A stretch of 64,000 nt of DNA, from positions 1 to 64,000 of the forward strand of contig NZ_MXPU01000013.1 in the NCBI RefSeq assembly GCF_002204185.1. The letters are read 5' to 3'. A program made the position numbers and the translations under genes. The stretch comes from Rhizobium esperanzae (lineage in GTDB: Bacteria > Pseudomonadota > Alphaproteobacteria > Rhizobiales > Rhizobiaceae). Under the pieces are notes generated by a model that saw only the letters and a list, made by a program, of their open reading frames with translations, was not told where the DNA came from and did no database searches. Positions 18,082 through 27,434 of this stretch are shown here, piece by piece (position 1 is the stretch's first letter; every line of letters begins with the position of its first letter).

Positions 18082-18486
18082 ATGGCCCGTGTCACAGTTG
18101 AAGATTGCATTGACAAGGTGGAGAACCGCTTCGAGCTGGTTCTGCTCGCCAGCCACCGCGCCCGGCTGATTTCCCAGGGTGCCTCGATCACCATCGATCG
18201 CGACAACGACAAGAATCCTGTCGTGGCGCTGCGCGAAATCGCCGACGAGACGCTTTCGCCCGATGATCTCAAGGAAGATCTGATCCATTCGCTGCAGAAG
18301 CATGTCGAAGTCGACGAGCCCGAGCCCGATCCGGCCAGCATGATCGCCGCCGGCGGCGCTGCTGCCGCTGACAGCGAGGAGCAGGACGACCTGCCGGAGA
18401 CGATCACTTTCGACCAGATGTCGGAAGAAGAGCTGCTTGCCGGTATCGAGGGCCTCGTGCCGCCGGAAAAGAGCGACGATTATTAA
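18082..18486 (+). CDS. rpoZ: DNA-directed RNA polymerase omega subunit
   Basis: 134 residues. The N-terminal half shows the omega fold pattern ([20 protein letters not shown], then [11 protein letters not shown] and [10 protein letters not shown]). The C-terminal half is an acidic extension usual in Rhizobiales. Omega helps assemble RNA polymerase and, with ppGpp, forms a regulatory site; its location before rsh, the ppGpp synthetase/hydrolase, is the common bacterial pairing. An intrinsic terminator lies between the two. Confidence 0.96.
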   Translation: MARVTVEDCIDKVENRFELVLLASHRARLISQGASITIDRDNDKNPVVALREIADETLSPDDLKEDLIHSLQKHVEVDEPEPDPASMIAAGGAAAADSEEQDDLPETITFDQMSEEELLAGIEGLVPPEKSDDY

Positions 18487-18578
18487 GCGTCTCGACCGGA
18501 TCTGATTCGGAAAATAGCGACGATTACCAATCGTCAATCTTGCGCCTTTATTGCTTAGGCATATTATTGCCCATGTGT

Positions 18579-18611
18579 GCGCCAATCGTTGATTGGCGCG
18601 CTTTTATTTTT
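18579..18611 (+). terminator. intrinsic terminator between rpoZ and rsh
   Basis: Perfect 9-bp stem GCGCCAATC (18579-18587) / GATTGGCGC (18591-18599) with a 3-nt loop, followed by GCTTTTATTTTT. It ends only 18 bp before the rsh start codon. Confidence 0.8.
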
Positions 18612-18628
18612 GTCGGAGTGGCTTTGGA

Positions 18629-20863
18629 ATGATGCGGCAGTACGAACTCGTGGAGCGGGTTCAGCAATACAAGCCCGATGCCAATGAAGCACTGCTGAAC
18701 AAGGCCTATGTTTACGCCATGCAGAAACATGGCCAGCAGAAACGCGCGAGCGGCGACCCGTATATTTCCCATCCGCTCGAGGTCGCCGCCATCCTGACCG
18801 ATATGCATCTCGATGAATCGACGATCGCGGTCGCTCTTCTGCACGATACGATCGAGGACACGACGGCGACGCGCGCCGAGATCGACGAACTCTTCGGCGA
18901 GGACATCGGCCGCTTGGTTGAGGGGCTGACGAAGATCAAGAAGCTCGATCTCGTCACCAAAAAGGCCAAGCAGGCGGAGAACCTGCGCAAGCTGCTCCTC
19001 GCCATATCAGATGACGTGCGGGTGCTGCTCGTCAAGCTCGCCGACCGCCTGCACAATATGCGCACCCTCGATCACATGTCGGCCGATAAGCGTGCCCGCA
19101 TCTCCGAGGAGACGATGGAAATCTATGCGCCGCTCGCCGGCCGCATGGGCATGCAGGACATGCGCGAGGAACTCGAGGAGCTTTCCTTCCGGCACATGAA
19201 TCCGGAGGCCTATGAGACCGTCACGAAAAGGCTGGAAGAGCTCTCCAAGCGCAACGAAGGCATCGTCAAGAAGATCGAGGCCGAATTGCGCGACCTCCTG
19301 GTCGCGAGCGGCCTGACGAGCGCCTATGTCAAGGGCCGGCAGAAGAAGCCCTATTCGGTCTTTCGCAAGATGCAGTCGAAGTCGCTCTCCTTCGAGCAGC
19401 TTTCCGATGTCTACGGCTTCCGTCTGATCGTCGAGGACATCCCGTCCTGTTACCGGGCGCTCGGCATCGTCCATACGCGCTGGCGCGTCGTGCCCGGGCG
19501 ATTCAAGGATTATATCTCGACGCCGAAGCAGAACGATTACCGCTCGCTCCACACCACCATCGTCGGTCCCTCCAGTCAGCGCATCGAGCTGCAGATCCGC
19601 ACCAAGCGCATGCACGAAATCGCCGAATTCGGCATTGCCGCGCACACGCTCTACAAGGACGGCGCCACCAATGCCGATGGCGACATTCTTTCGCGCGAAT
19701 CCAATGCCTATTCCTGGCTGCGCCATACGATCGAGGCGCTCGCCGAAGGTGACAGCCCGGAGGAATTCCTCGAGCACACCAAGCTCGAACTCTTCCAGGA
19801 TCAGGTCTTCTGCTTCACGCCGAAGGGCAAGCTGATTGCCCTGCCGCGCGGCGCCACCCCGATCGATTTCGCCTATGCGGTGCATACCAATATCGGCGAT
19901 ACCACGGTGGGCGCCAAGATCAACGGCCGCATCATGCCGCTGGTGACGCGGCTGGCGAATGGCGACGAGGTCGAGATCATCCGCTCCGGCGTGCAGGTTC
20001 CGCCGGCCGCCTGGGAGGAGATCGTCGTCACCGGCAAGGCGCGGGCAGCCATCCGCCGCGCCACCCGCATGGCGATCCGCAAGCAATATGCCGGCCTCGG
20101 CCACCGCATTCTCGAGCGCACCTTCAACCGAGCCGGCAAGATTTTCTCGCGTGAGGCGATGAAGCCGGCACTGCACCGTCTGGGCCAGAAGGATGTCGAG
20201 GATGCGATCGCCGCCGTCGGCCGCGGCGAGATGTCCTCGCTCGACGTGCTACGCGCCGTCTATCCCGACCATCAGGACGAGCGCGTCACCGTCAAACCCT
20301 CCGGCGATGACGGCTGGTTCAATGTCCGCAGCGCCGCGGGCATGATCTTCAAGATTCCCGGCAAGGCCAAGGCAGGGGCCGAAGGCGGCCATTCGGAACT
20401 TGATGCCGATGTCGATGTCGGCCCGATCCGCGGCCTGTCCGGCAATGTCGACGTCAAGTTCGCCTCGACCGGCGCCGTGCCCGGCGACCGCATCGTCGGC
20501 ATTATGGATCAGAGCAAGGGTATCACCATCTATCCGATCCAGTCACCGATCCTGCAGCGTTTCGATGATCAACCCGATCGCTGGATCGACGTCCGCTGGG
20601 ATCTCGACGAGGCCAACAAGTCGCGTTTCATGGCGCGTATCATGGTGAATGCATTGAATGAGCCCGGCACGCTTGCCAAGGTGGCCCAGACCGTCGCCGG
20701 GCTCGACGTCAATATTCGTATGCTGAATACGGTGCGTGTGGCAGCCGATTTCACCGAGATGATGCTGGAAGTCGAGGTGTGGGATCTGCGCCAGCTCAAC
20801 CAGTTGCTCGCCCAGATGAAGGACCTGGATTGCATCGCCACGGTCCGGCGGCTCTATGAGTAG
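18629..20863 (+). CDS. rsh: bifunctional (p)ppGpp synthetase/hydrolase Rsh (RelA/SpoT)
   Basis: 744 residues. Domains: HD hydrolase (about 25-180, with ALLHDTIEDT and LVKLADRLHNM), RelA/SpoT synthetase (about 240-350, GRQKKPYSVFRKM and KQNDYRSLHTT), TGS (about 390-450, FTPKGKLIALPRGATPIDFA), a helical linker region and a C-terminal ACT domain (from about 670). It makes and degrades the stringent-response alarmone ppGpp. Both active sites look intact, fitting the single-Rsh pattern of rhizobia. The tandem ATGs at 18629/18632 follow a TCGGAGTGG ribosome site; the nine-codon-plus upstream extension is not supported. Confidence 0.96.
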   Translation: MMRQYELVERVQQYKPDANEALLNKAYVYAMQKHGQQKRASGDPYISHPLEVAAILTDMHLDESTIAVALLHDTIEDTTATRAEIDELFGEDIGRLVEGLTKIKKLDLVTKKAKQAENLRKLLLAISDDVRVLLVKLADRLHNMRTLDHMSADKRARISEETMEIYAPLAGRMGMQDMREELEELSFRHMNPEAYETVTKRLEELSKRNEGIVKKIEAELRDLLVASGLTSAYVKGRQKKPYSVFRKMQSKSLSFEQLSDVYGFRLIVEDIPSCYRALGIVHTRWRVVPGRFKDYISTPKQNDYRSLHTTIVGPSSQRIELQIRTKRMHEIAEFGIAAHTLYKDGATNADGDILSRESNAYSWLRHTIEALAEGDSPEEFLEHTKLELFQDQVFCFTPKGKLIALPRGATPIDFAYAVHTNIGDTTVGAKINGRIMPLVTRLANGDEVEIIRSGVQVPPAAWEEIVVTGKARAAIRRATRMAIRKQYAGLGHRILERTFNRAGKIFSREAMKPALHRLGQKDVEDAIAAVGRGEMSSLDVLRAVYPDHQDERVTVKPSGDDGWFNVRSAAGMIFKIPGKAKAGAEGGHSELDADVDVGPIRGLSGNVDVKFASTGAVPGDRIVGIMDQSKGITIYPIQSPILQRFDDQPDRWIDVRWDLDEANKSRFMARIMVNALNEPGTLAKVAQTVAGLDVNIRMLNTVRVAADFTEMMLEVEVWDLRQLNQLLAQMKDLDCIATVRRLYE

Positions 20864-21060
20864 GCTTTTGTTAAGCCTGCCACGGGCCTGAATCGACAAA
20901 AATGCACATTTTATGATCGGTTGATAATCGTGACGGCGCAGCAATAAGGCAAGGAATGCGTTGAGCGCATAGCTGCGTCCATGTTGCAGCGGTGGTAATC
21001 AACCTTTGGCAGGACTATCTTCTGGTCATCGAAAACGTAAACAGAAGATGAGACAAGGTA
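20864..21060. promoter_or_regulatory. intergenic region upstream of the DUF3563 microprotein
   Basis: A 197-bp AT-rich region (TTATGATCGGTTGATAATCG and AAACGTAAACAGAAGATGAGACAAGG) that probably holds the promoter and ribosome site of the short gene at 21061. No terminator hairpin for rsh was clear. Confidence 0.35.
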
Positions 21061-21210
21061 ATGTTTGATCCTATCAGGAAAATCGCTCGCGCCTTTCGCG
21101 CTCCGACTACGCAGGAACGTGAAATGGCCTATCTGAACGGCTCGCTGGATCGTATCGATCTCGAGTTTCGTCAGCGTCAGGTCGACCGCGGTCTGTTCCG
21201 CAATCGCTGA
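21061..21210 (+). CDS. DUF3563-family microprotein
   Basis: 49 residues, MFDPIRKIARAFRAP at the start and EFRQRQVDRGLFRNR at the end, with the central REMAYLNGS signature of DUF3563, a family of very small proteins in Rhizobiales and related bacteria. Function unknown. Highly basic, with no membrane segment. A GATGAGACAAGGTA stretch before the ATG can serve as a ribosome site. A longer open frame on the opposite strand (20911-21318) is judged spurious. Confidence 0.85.
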   Translation: MFDPIRKIARAFRAPTTQEREMAYLNGSLDRIDLEFRQRQVDRGLFRNR

Positions 21211-21363
21211 TACCGCCTTTATACTTGGTCGAGTGAGGGACGTTATGTACAACGAGCGCCCCTCGGCATGAAGATGCTCCTTTGCAAGAAAGATAAGGGG
21301 CTGTTCCGGCGGTACCATTTGCCGCTCTTGTCACGGTCCGGTGCACTGCACTAAATAGCGACC

Positions 21364-21951
21364 ATGTTGTTTCGCCGTCGCAAGCCTGCGGGTTTCAAGG
21401 AAAAGATGCGGGAGCTTCTATGGCCCCGAAAAGGTTTCCTTCGCCCGATCCGTTACCTGACAATGCGCATCCTGCGCCTGAGCGCTTCGCCGCATGCGGT
21501 TGCGGCCGGCGTCGCCGCTGGCGTCTTTGTCTCGTGGACGCCGTTCATCGGCGTGCATTTCGTCATGGCTTTCGTCATCACCTATTTCCTCTCCGGCAAT
21601 ATGGTGGCCGCGGCTCTCGGCTGCGCCGCCTTCGGCAATCCGCTGACCTATCCTTTCATTTGGGGCATCACGTGGGAGATCGGCCATCTGCTGTTGAGCC
21701 GTGAGGATCATCTGGCCGGTCAGACGGTGGATCTCGCCGCACTCTTTCACAAGCTGAACTTCACCGAATTGTGGAGGCCGGTGCTGGAGCCGATGCTGAT
21801 CGGTGCCATTCCGCCGGGAACCGTGACCGCCGTTGCGCTCTATGCGCTGACGTTCTACACCGTCAAGGGTTTTCAGGCGCGCCGCCGCACGCGGCTGATG
21901 GAGCGGGCGCGCCTGCGTCTGGCTCCGGCCGACGACATGCCGAGCGTATGA
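21364..21951 (+). CDS. DUF2062 membrane protein
   Basis: 195 residues. Matches DUF2062: a short basic N-terminus, then the [21 protein letters not shown] segment, FGNPLTYPF and further hydrophobic helices (roughly 45-70, 75-95, 135-165). Integral membrane protein of unknown biochemical function. It precedes acpS by 37 bp on the same strand, and the order DUF2062-acpS-lepB-rnc-era suggests cotranscription. Confidence 0.88.
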   Translation: MLFRRRKPAGFKEKMRELLWPRKGFLRPIRYLTMRILRLSASPHAVAAGVAAGVFVSWTPFIGVHFVMAFVITYFLSGNMVAAALGCAAFGNPLTYPFIWGITWEIGHLLLSREDHLAGQTVDLAALFHKLNFTELWRPVLEPMLIGAIPPGTVTAVALYALTFYTVKGFQARRRTRLMERARLRLAPADDMPSV

Positions 21952-21988
21952 ACCGGTGCAGAATTCTCAGGCGACGGAAGGTTCCGGC

Positions 21989-22393
21989 ATGATCATCGGC
22001 ATTGGCAGCGATCTGATCGACATTCGGCGTGTCGAGAAATCGATCGAGCGCTTCGGCGAGCGCTTCACCCATCGCTGCTTCACCGAGATCGAGCGTGCCC
22101 GTTCCGACCACCGGGCAAACCGCGCCGCATCCTATGCCAAGCGTTTCGCCGCCAAGGAGGCCTGTTCCAAGGCGCTCGGCACCGGCATAGCCCAGGGCGT
22201 CTTCTGGAAGGATATGGGCGTCGTTAACCTGCCGAGCGGCAAGCCGACCATGCAGTTGACCGGTGCCGCCGCCGTACTCCTCAAATCGATGCTGCCCGCG
22301 AACCATCGAGCCGCCATTCATTTGACAATAACCGATGATTATCCCTTGGCGCAGGCCTTCGTCATCATCGAGGCGTTGCCCGAGAGCCTCTGA
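21989..22393 (+). CDS. acpS: holo-[acyl-carrier-protein] synthase
   Basis: 134 residues. Transfers the 4'-phosphopantetheine arm of CoA to a Ser of acyl carrier protein. Family motifs: [16 protein letters not shown] with the Mg-binding Asp, and [17 protein letters not shown] 21989 gives the standard N-terminus (MIIGIGSD); an in-frame ATG at 21956 adds eleven atypical residues. The stop codon is the first unit of a short tandem repeat. Confidence 0.95.
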   Translation: MIIGIGSDLIDIRRVEKSIERFGERFTHRCFTEIERARSDHRANRAASYAKRFAAKEACSKALGTGIAQGVFWKDMGVVNLPSGKPTMQLTGAAAVLLKSMLPANHRAAIHLTITDDYPLAQAFVIIEALPESL

Positions 22394-22464
22394 TCGTGAC
22401 CTCGGGAGCGTTGATCGCGACCTCGGGAGCGTTGATCGTGACCTCGTTTGATCGCGACCTCTCG
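22391..22464 (+). repeat. short tandem repeat (21-bp units) starting at the acpS stop codon
   Basis: Two complete 21-bp units TGATCGYGACCTCGGGAGCGT (22391-22411 and 22412-22432) followed by two degenerate partial units (TGATCGTGACCTCGTT at 22433 and TGATCGCGACCTCTCG at 22449). The alternation of T and C at the sixth to seventh base shows that the units have diverged slightly. Confidence 0.8.
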
Positions 22465-22565
22465 TCGCTTTTCATGTTGTCGCCATTGCCGCAACCGGCC
22501 GAAGCCGCTAGAGAGAACGGCAGAAAGAATTGCGCCTTTACGGCGTCTTGAAGGAATGAGACTGC

Positions 22566-23309
22566 GTGTCCGAAAAAGTCGATACCAAGCCGAACGCCCT
22601 CTGGGAAAATATCAAGGTCATCATTCAGGCGCTGATTTTGGCGATGGTGATCCGAACCGTGCTGTTCCAGCCCTTTACCATTCCGTCCGGGTCAATGATG
22701 CCGACGCTGCTCGTCGGCGATTATATCTTCGTCAATAAGTTCGCTTACGGCTATTCGAAGTATTCGCTGCCCTTCTCGCCTGATCTCTTCAGCGGCCGCA
22801 TCTTCGGCTCGGATCCGAAGCGCGGCGACATCGTCGTCTTCCGCTTCCCGCCGAATCCCGATGTCGATTATATCAAGCGCTGCATCGGCCTGCCCGGCGA
22901 TCATATCCAGGTCACCGACGGCGTCCTCTACGTCAACGGCAAGCCTGTTCCGAAGGTGGCGGATGGCAGCTTCACCTCGGACTACAAGCTCGATCCGGGC
23001 GAGGACGTGCCGGTATTCCGCGAAACGCTTGATAACGGCAAGACCTACGACACGCTCGACCAGTCGCCGGTGTCGCGCGGCGATAACACCCGCGAATTCA
23101 TCGTGCCGGAAGGCCATTATTTCATGATGGGCGACAACCGCGACAACTCGCTCGACAGCCGCTTCGACGTTGGGTTCGTGCCGGCTGAAAATCTTGTCGG
23201 TCGTGCCAGTGTCATCTTCTTCTCGCTCGGCAACGACACGTCTTTCCGCGAAATCTGGAAGTGGCCGACCAACATGCGCTGGGACCGCCTTTTCAAGGTC
23301 GTTGAATGA
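22566..23309 (+). CDS. lepB: signal peptidase I
   Basis: 247 residues. Inner-membrane serine protease that removes signal peptides from exported pre-proteins. One N-terminal transmembrane segment (about 14-32, IIQALILAMVIRTVLF); catalytic Ser in PSGSMMPTL; general-base Lys in DYIKRCIG; GDNRDNSLDSR signature (box E). Overlaps rnc by ATGA. The start is a GTG at 22566. Confidence 0.96.
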   Translation: MSEKVDTKPNALWENIKVIIQALILAMVIRTVLFQPFTIPSGSMMPTLLVGDYIFVNKFAYGYSKYSLPFSPDLFSGRIFGSDPKRGDIVVFRFPPNPDVDYIKRCIGLPGDHIQVTDGVLYVNGKPVPKVADGSFTSDYKLDPGEDVPVFRETLDNGKTYDTLDQSPVSRGDNTREFIVPEGHYFMMGDNRDNSLDSRFDVGFVPAENLVGRASVIFFSLGNDTSFREIWKWPTNMRWDRLFKVVE

Positions 23310-24025
23310 GCAAGGCGCAGACGCTTTCTGCGGCGGACCGCGCAAAGCTCGAAAGCCTGATCGGCCATGACTTCGCCGAAAAGGCACGCCTGGACCGGGC
23401 GCTGACCCATGCCAGCGCGCGTACCGAAAAGGGCGGCAATTACGAACGGCTGGAGTTTCTCGGCGACAGGGTCCTCGGGCTCTGTATCGCCGAGCTTTTG
23501 TTCCGCACCTTCGGCACGGCGGGTGAAGGCGAGCTCTCGGTTCGTCTCAACCAACTCGTCAGCGCCGAAACCTGTGCCGCGGTGGCCGACGAACTCAATC
23601 TCCACCTTTATATCCGCACCGGCGCCGATGTGAAGAAATTGACCGGCAAGCGCATGATGAACGTGCGCGCCGATGTCGTCGAGAGCCTGATCGCCGCGAT
23701 CTATCTCGATGGTGGTCTCGAAGTCGCCCGGCGGTTCATCCTGCGCTATTGGCAGGGCAGGGCGGTCAGGGCCGACGGCGCCAAGCGCGACGCCAAGACC
23801 GAGCTGCAGGAATGGTCACACGCGAAATTCGGCGTCACGCCGATCTACCGGGTTGATGAACGCAGTGGACCGGATCATGATCCGCGCTTCAAGGTGACGG
23901 TGGAAGTTGCTGGCATAAAGCCGGAAACCGGCGTAGAGCGGTCGAAGCGTGCCGCCGAACAGGTTGCGGCGACCAAGATGCTCGAGCGTGAAGGCATTTG
24001 GCAGCAATCGTCTGCCGGAAACTGA
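23306..24025 (+). CDS. rnc: ribonuclease III
   Basis: 239 residues. Mg-dependent double-strand-specific endoribonuclease for rRNA and mRNA processing. The RNase III signature ERLEFLGDRVLGL, the second acidic motif (DVVESLIAAIYLDGG) and a C-terminal double-stranded-RNA-binding domain (from about 160, KTELQEWSHA to AAEQVAATKML) are all present. Its ATG overlaps the lepB stop, and era starts 8 bp after its own stop, giving a compact lepB-rnc-era operon. Confidence 0.97.
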   Translation: MSKAQTLSAADRAKLESLIGHDFAEKARLDRALTHASARTEKGGNYERLEFLGDRVLGLCIAELLFRTFGTAGEGELSVRLNQLVSAETCAAVADELNLHLYIRTGADVKKLTGKRMMNVRADVVESLIAAIYLDGGLEVARRFILRYWQGRAVRADGAKRDAKTELQEWSHAKFGVTPIYRVDERSGPDHDPRFKVTVEVAGIKPETGVERSKRAAEQVAATKMLEREGIWQQSSAGN

Positions 24026-24032
24026 CGGGACA

Positions 24033-24974
24033 ATGACACAAGAAGAAGATATCGCGGCCGACGCTGCTGCAGAAACCCATGGCCCGACGCATTCGGGCTT
24101 TGTCGCGCTGATCGGGCCGACCAATGCCGGCAAGTCGACACTGGTGAACCGCCTCGTCGGCGCCAAGGTCTCGATCGTCAGTCACAAGGTGCAGACGACG
24201 CGCGCGATTGTCCGCGGCATTGCCATTCACGACAATGCCCAGATCGTCTTCATGGATACGCCCGGCATCTTCAAGCCGCGCCGCCGGCTCGACCGAGCCA
24301 TGGTAACCTCTGCCTGGGGCGGCGCCAAGGATGCCGATCTGATCATGCTGCTGATCGACAGCGAGCGCGGTTTGCGCGGTGACGCCGAAGCCATCCTCGA
24401 GGGCCTGAAGGAAGTTCAGCAGCCGAAGATCCTGGTGCTCAACAAGATCGACCGCGTCAACCGCGAGGATCTGCTGGCGCTGGCGGCGGCCGCCAACGAG
24501 AAGATTGTTTTCGAGCGCACTTTCATGATCTCAGCCGAAACCGGTTCCGGCTGCGACGACGTCATGGACTATCTCGCCACCACCTTGCCGGAGGGGCCGT
24601 GGTACTATCCGGAAGACCAGATCTCCGATCTTCCCATGCGTCAGCTCGCCGCCGAGATTACCCGCGAAAAGCTGTTCCTGCGCCTGCACCAGGAGCTTCC
24701 CTACTCCTCGCATGTCGAAACGGAAAAGTGGGAGGAGCGCAAGGACGGCTCGGTGCGGATCGAGCAGGTGATCTATGTCGAGCGTGACAGCCAGAAGAAG
24801 ATCGCCCTCGGCAAAGGTGGCGAAACCATCAAGGCAATCTCGACCGCCTCCCGTAAGGAATTGTCGGAAATATTAGAGCAGCCGGTCCATCTCTTCCTGT
24901 TCGTCAAGGTTCGCGAAAACTGGGGCGATGATCCCGAGCGGTTCCGCGAAATGGGCCTCGAATTCCCTAAATAA
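24033..24974 (+). CDS. era: GTPase Era
   Basis: 313 residues. Ribosome-associated GTPase for 30S assembly that binds the 3' end of 16S rRNA. G motifs: GPTNAGKST (G1), DTPGIF (G3), NKIDRV (G4) and SAETGSG (G5). The C-terminal KH domain contains KIALGKGGETIKAIS. ATG 24033 was chosen over the in-frame ATG at 23949, which lies inside rnc. Confidence 0.97.
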   Translation: MTQEEDIAADAAAETHGPTHSGFVALIGPTNAGKSTLVNRLVGAKVSIVSHKVQTTRAIVRGIAIHDNAQIVFMDTPGIFKPRRRLDRAMVTSAWGGAKDADLIMLLIDSERGLRGDAEAILEGLKEVQQPKILVLNKIDRVNREDLLALAAAANEKIVFERTFMISAETGSGCDDVMDYLATTLPEGPWYYPEDQISDLPMRQLAAEITREKLFLRLHQELPYSSHVETEKWEERKDGSVRIEQVIYVERDSQKKIALGKGGETIKAISTASRKELSEILEQPVHLFLFVKVRENWGDDPERFREMGLEFPK

Positions 24975-25122
24975 GGATGGCAACGATTTTACCGGGCGGC
25001 CTCCAATCCCTTGTTTCTTAGGAAAAAATCCGTGTCGTTGCGGAACGAATCCGAGACTTGCGCATTCCTCGGTTGACGGCGCGCGCCGAACGCGTCGTCG
25101 TTTGCGCGACTGCAGGGCAGGC

Positions 25123-25875
25123 ATGGCAACGTCGAAACGCATCCATTCTTTCAAAACTCCTTGCGAGCTATGTCCATTGCGGCCTCTGCCGCACTTCAGG
25201 GAGTTTAGCCGCGACGAGCTGGAATTCGTTTCGCGTTTCAAGCGCGGCGAACTTGCCGTCGATGCCGGCTCCACCATCCTCGTCGAAGGCGCCCACAGCG
25301 CTCATCTTTTCACCGTGCTGTCCGGTTGGGGCTTCCGCTATAAGATGCTGGAGGACGGTCGCCGCCAGATTCTGAATTACATCATGCCTGGTGACCTGAT
25401 CGGTCTACAGGGAACGATCGCCGGCGAAATGCAGCATTCCATTGAAGCGCTTTCACCCGTTTCCCTTTGTGTCTTCGAGCGTGATCGTTTGATGACGCTC
25501 TACAACAAACATCCTTCGCTCGCCTTCGACATTACCTGGATTGCCGCGCGCGAAGAACGAATATTGGATGAGCATCTCCTCAGTGTCGGCCGACGCACCG
25601 CACTGGAAAGAGCGGCCTATTTGCTCGCATTCCTGTTTGAGCGCGGCAGGAAGCTCGATCTCTTCAACGGCCGCAAATTCATCCCCATCACTCAACAGCA
25701 TATCGCCGACACTCTCGGTCTTTCCATCGTTCACACCAACAAGACCCTGAGAAAGCTTGGGGAACGTGGTCTGATCCGCTGGCAGGAACGCGGCTGCGAA
25801 GTTCAAAACGGTGAGGAGTTGATGGCGATCGCCGGCTGGGAGGGGCTTGGAGAGGGCAAGCGTCCCTTCATTTAG
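25123..25875 (+). CDS. Crp/Fnr-family transcriptional regulator with N-terminal Cys pair
   Basis: 250 residues. A cyclic-nucleotide-binding-type beta roll (about 25-150) is followed by a Crp-type winged helix (about 170-235, ITQQHIADTLGLSIVHTNKTLRKL recognition region). Residues Cys14 and Cys17 (PCELCP) recall the start of FNR iron-sulphur ligand clusters, and another Cys lies in the roll (SLCVF), but the full four-Cys FNR set is not obvious. Binds DNA as a dimer by family; effector and targets unknown. ATG 25123 fits the domain start. A small response regulator follows 225 bp later. Confidence 0.88.
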   Translation: MATSKRIHSFKTPCELCPLRPLPHFREFSRDELEFVSRFKRGELAVDAGSTILVEGAHSAHLFTVLSGWGFRYKMLEDGRRQILNYIMPGDLIGLQGTIAGEMQHSIEALSPVSLCVFERDRLMTLYNKHPSLAFDITWIAAREERILDEHLLSVGRRTALERAAYLLAFLFERGRKLDLFNGRKFIPITQQHIADTLGLSIVHTNKTLRKLGERGLIRWQERGCEVQNGEELMAIAGWEGLGEGKRPFI

Positions 25876-26100
25876 CAGAAGCGTCTATGTCTTTTTTAAA
25901 TGCAGTTTAGCATTTGGGAAAATAAGGTCGGTCGTCATCTTTCCTCCGATTTTGATTCTTATCGACCGGGCAGAAAAATGGTTTATTCAGAACTGGTGGC
26001 GGAATTCACCGATAGCGTGCCATGCGGGGCACCGGAGGGCAATGATGTTGGCGAAACGACCGGGGCGCTGCGAAAGGCGCACCACGAGGGGCATGGAATC
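25876..26100. promoter_or_regulatory. intergenic region before the response regulator
   Basis: 225 bp, AT-rich at 25880-25980. An in-frame ATG at 25978 could extend the response regulator upstream by 41 residues that show no family similarity. No binding site was recognised. Confidence 0.3.
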
Positions 26101-26463
26101 ATGAACGCGTTGCGTGTTTTGGTTCTCGAGGACAGTCTGATCATTGCGATGGAGGCGGAGGATATCCTGCGGCTGGCCGGCGTCGAGAGCATCGATATCG
26201 TCGGCAGTCTCGAACAGGCGAGAGCTGCCATCGCCGCGGAGAAATACGATTTCGCCCTTCTCGACGTCAACCTGGGCGAAGGCACGAGTTTCGGATTTGC
26301 CCGTCATCTCCTCGATGTCGGGATCCCCTTCGGTTTCGTCAGCGGCTATTCCGACATACGGGACTTCCCGTGCGACCTTCAGCACATACCGCTCCTGGTG
26401 AAGCCGTTCGACGAAAAGGCGATGAGCGACTTCCTGCAGAGGCTTCTGCAGGCTGCGGCCTGA
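26101..26463 (+). CDS. single-domain response regulator
   Basis: 120 residues, a receiver domain only. Acidic pocket in VLEDS, phosphoacceptor Asp55 in LLDVNLGEG, switch Ser in FVSGYSD and the conserved Lys in LVKPFD. With no output domain it probably acts by protein-protein contact or as a phosphate sink; rhizobial proteins of this kind often partner HWE histidine kinases, which is inference. No kinase is encoded nearby. Start at ATG 26101 chosen by the domain boundary. Confidence 0.88.
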   Translation: MNALRVLVLEDSLIIAMEAEDILRLAGVESIDIVGSLEQARAAIAAEKYDFALLDVNLGEGTSFGFARHLLDVGIPFGFVSGYSDIRDFPCDLQHIPLLVKPFDEKAMSDFLQRLLQAAA

Positions 26464-26564
26464 CCTGCTTGAGCACTCTCAATCGACATCGTGCTCTTCT
26501 GATATCGATTCCGATTTTCGGGCCGATCGGCTAAGATGAGCCAATCGGCCGCAGGGACTTTTTT

Positions 26565-27335
26565 ATGCAGTGGCAGGACCACGCAATCATTCTGGGTGTC
26601 AAACGCCACGGCGAGACGAGCGTCATCGCCGAGGTGATGACGCGTGAGCGCGGCCGTCACCTCGGCCTGGTGCGTTCCGGCCGTTCGCGCGCCATGCAGC
26701 CGGTGCTGCAGCCGGGCAATGCCGTCGAGGTCGTCTGGCGCGCCCGACTCGACGAACATCTCGGCGAATTCCGCGTCGAGCCTGTGACGCTGCGCGCCGC
26801 CCGTCTGATGGAAACGGCGACCGCCGTCTATGGCGTCCAGGCGATGGGCGCTCTGCTGCGGCTGCTGCCGGAACGAGACCCGCATCCGCACCTCTTCGAC
26901 GCGCTGCAGGTGATCCTCGATCACCTGCATAACCCGGCCGATGCCGGTGAGCTTTTCGTACGTTTCGAACTGGCGGTGCTGAATGATCTCGGCTTCGGTC
27001 TCGATCTTGCCGAATGCGCGGCGACGGGCGCCCGTTCCGATCTCGCCTATGTCTCCCCGAAATCCGGCCGCGCCGTCAGTCGTAGCGCCGGCGCGCCGTG
27101 GGCCGACAAGATGCTGATCCTGCCGCCCTTCCTCGGCGTCGAAGGCAATCACGCGGCGGACTTCGACAGCCTTACAGCCGCGTTCCGTCTGACCGGGTTC
27201 TTTCTGCATCGCCATGTTTACGAGCCGCGCGGCATCGAGGCTGCGGCAACCCGTGACGGTTTCGTGCGGGCCGCGCTCAGGGCGCTTGATCCAGCCTCGC
27301 GGACGCTTTCCGGTCCGAACGGCGTCCCCGCCTGA
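26565..27335 (+). CDS. recO: DNA repair protein RecO
   Basis: 256 residues. RecFOR pathway mediator that loads RecA on gapped DNA. N-terminal OB fold ([31 protein letters not shown]) and a C-terminal helical domain with [20 protein letters not shown]. The four-Cys zinc site of some RecO proteins is not complete here. The position soon after era is conserved in many bacteria. Confidence 0.95.
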   Translation: MQWQDHAIILGVKRHGETSVIAEVMTRERGRHLGLVRSGRSRAMQPVLQPGNAVEVVWRARLDEHLGEFRVEPVTLRAARLMETATAVYGVQAMGALLRLLPERDPHPHLFDALQVILDHLHNPADAGELFVRFELAVLNDLGFGLDLAECAATGARSDLAYVSPKSGRAVSRSAGAPWADKMLILPPFLGVEGNHAADFDSLTAAFRLTGFFLHRHVYEPRGIEAAATRDGFVRAALRALDPASRTLSGPNGVPA

Positions 27336-27434
27336 CCTCGTTTTTTACTGCTGCAAAACATCCTCCGGATTTGGCGGTTTACCCGCCGATGGGCGGCACC
27401 TATTTCTTGAAAAATGCCAATCAAGGAGGATCAC

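Noticed and set aside
20911-21318. A 135-residue minus-strand frame opposite the DUF3563 gene
   Set aside because: No ribosome site or domain; the plus strand encodes a recognisable DUF3563 protein.
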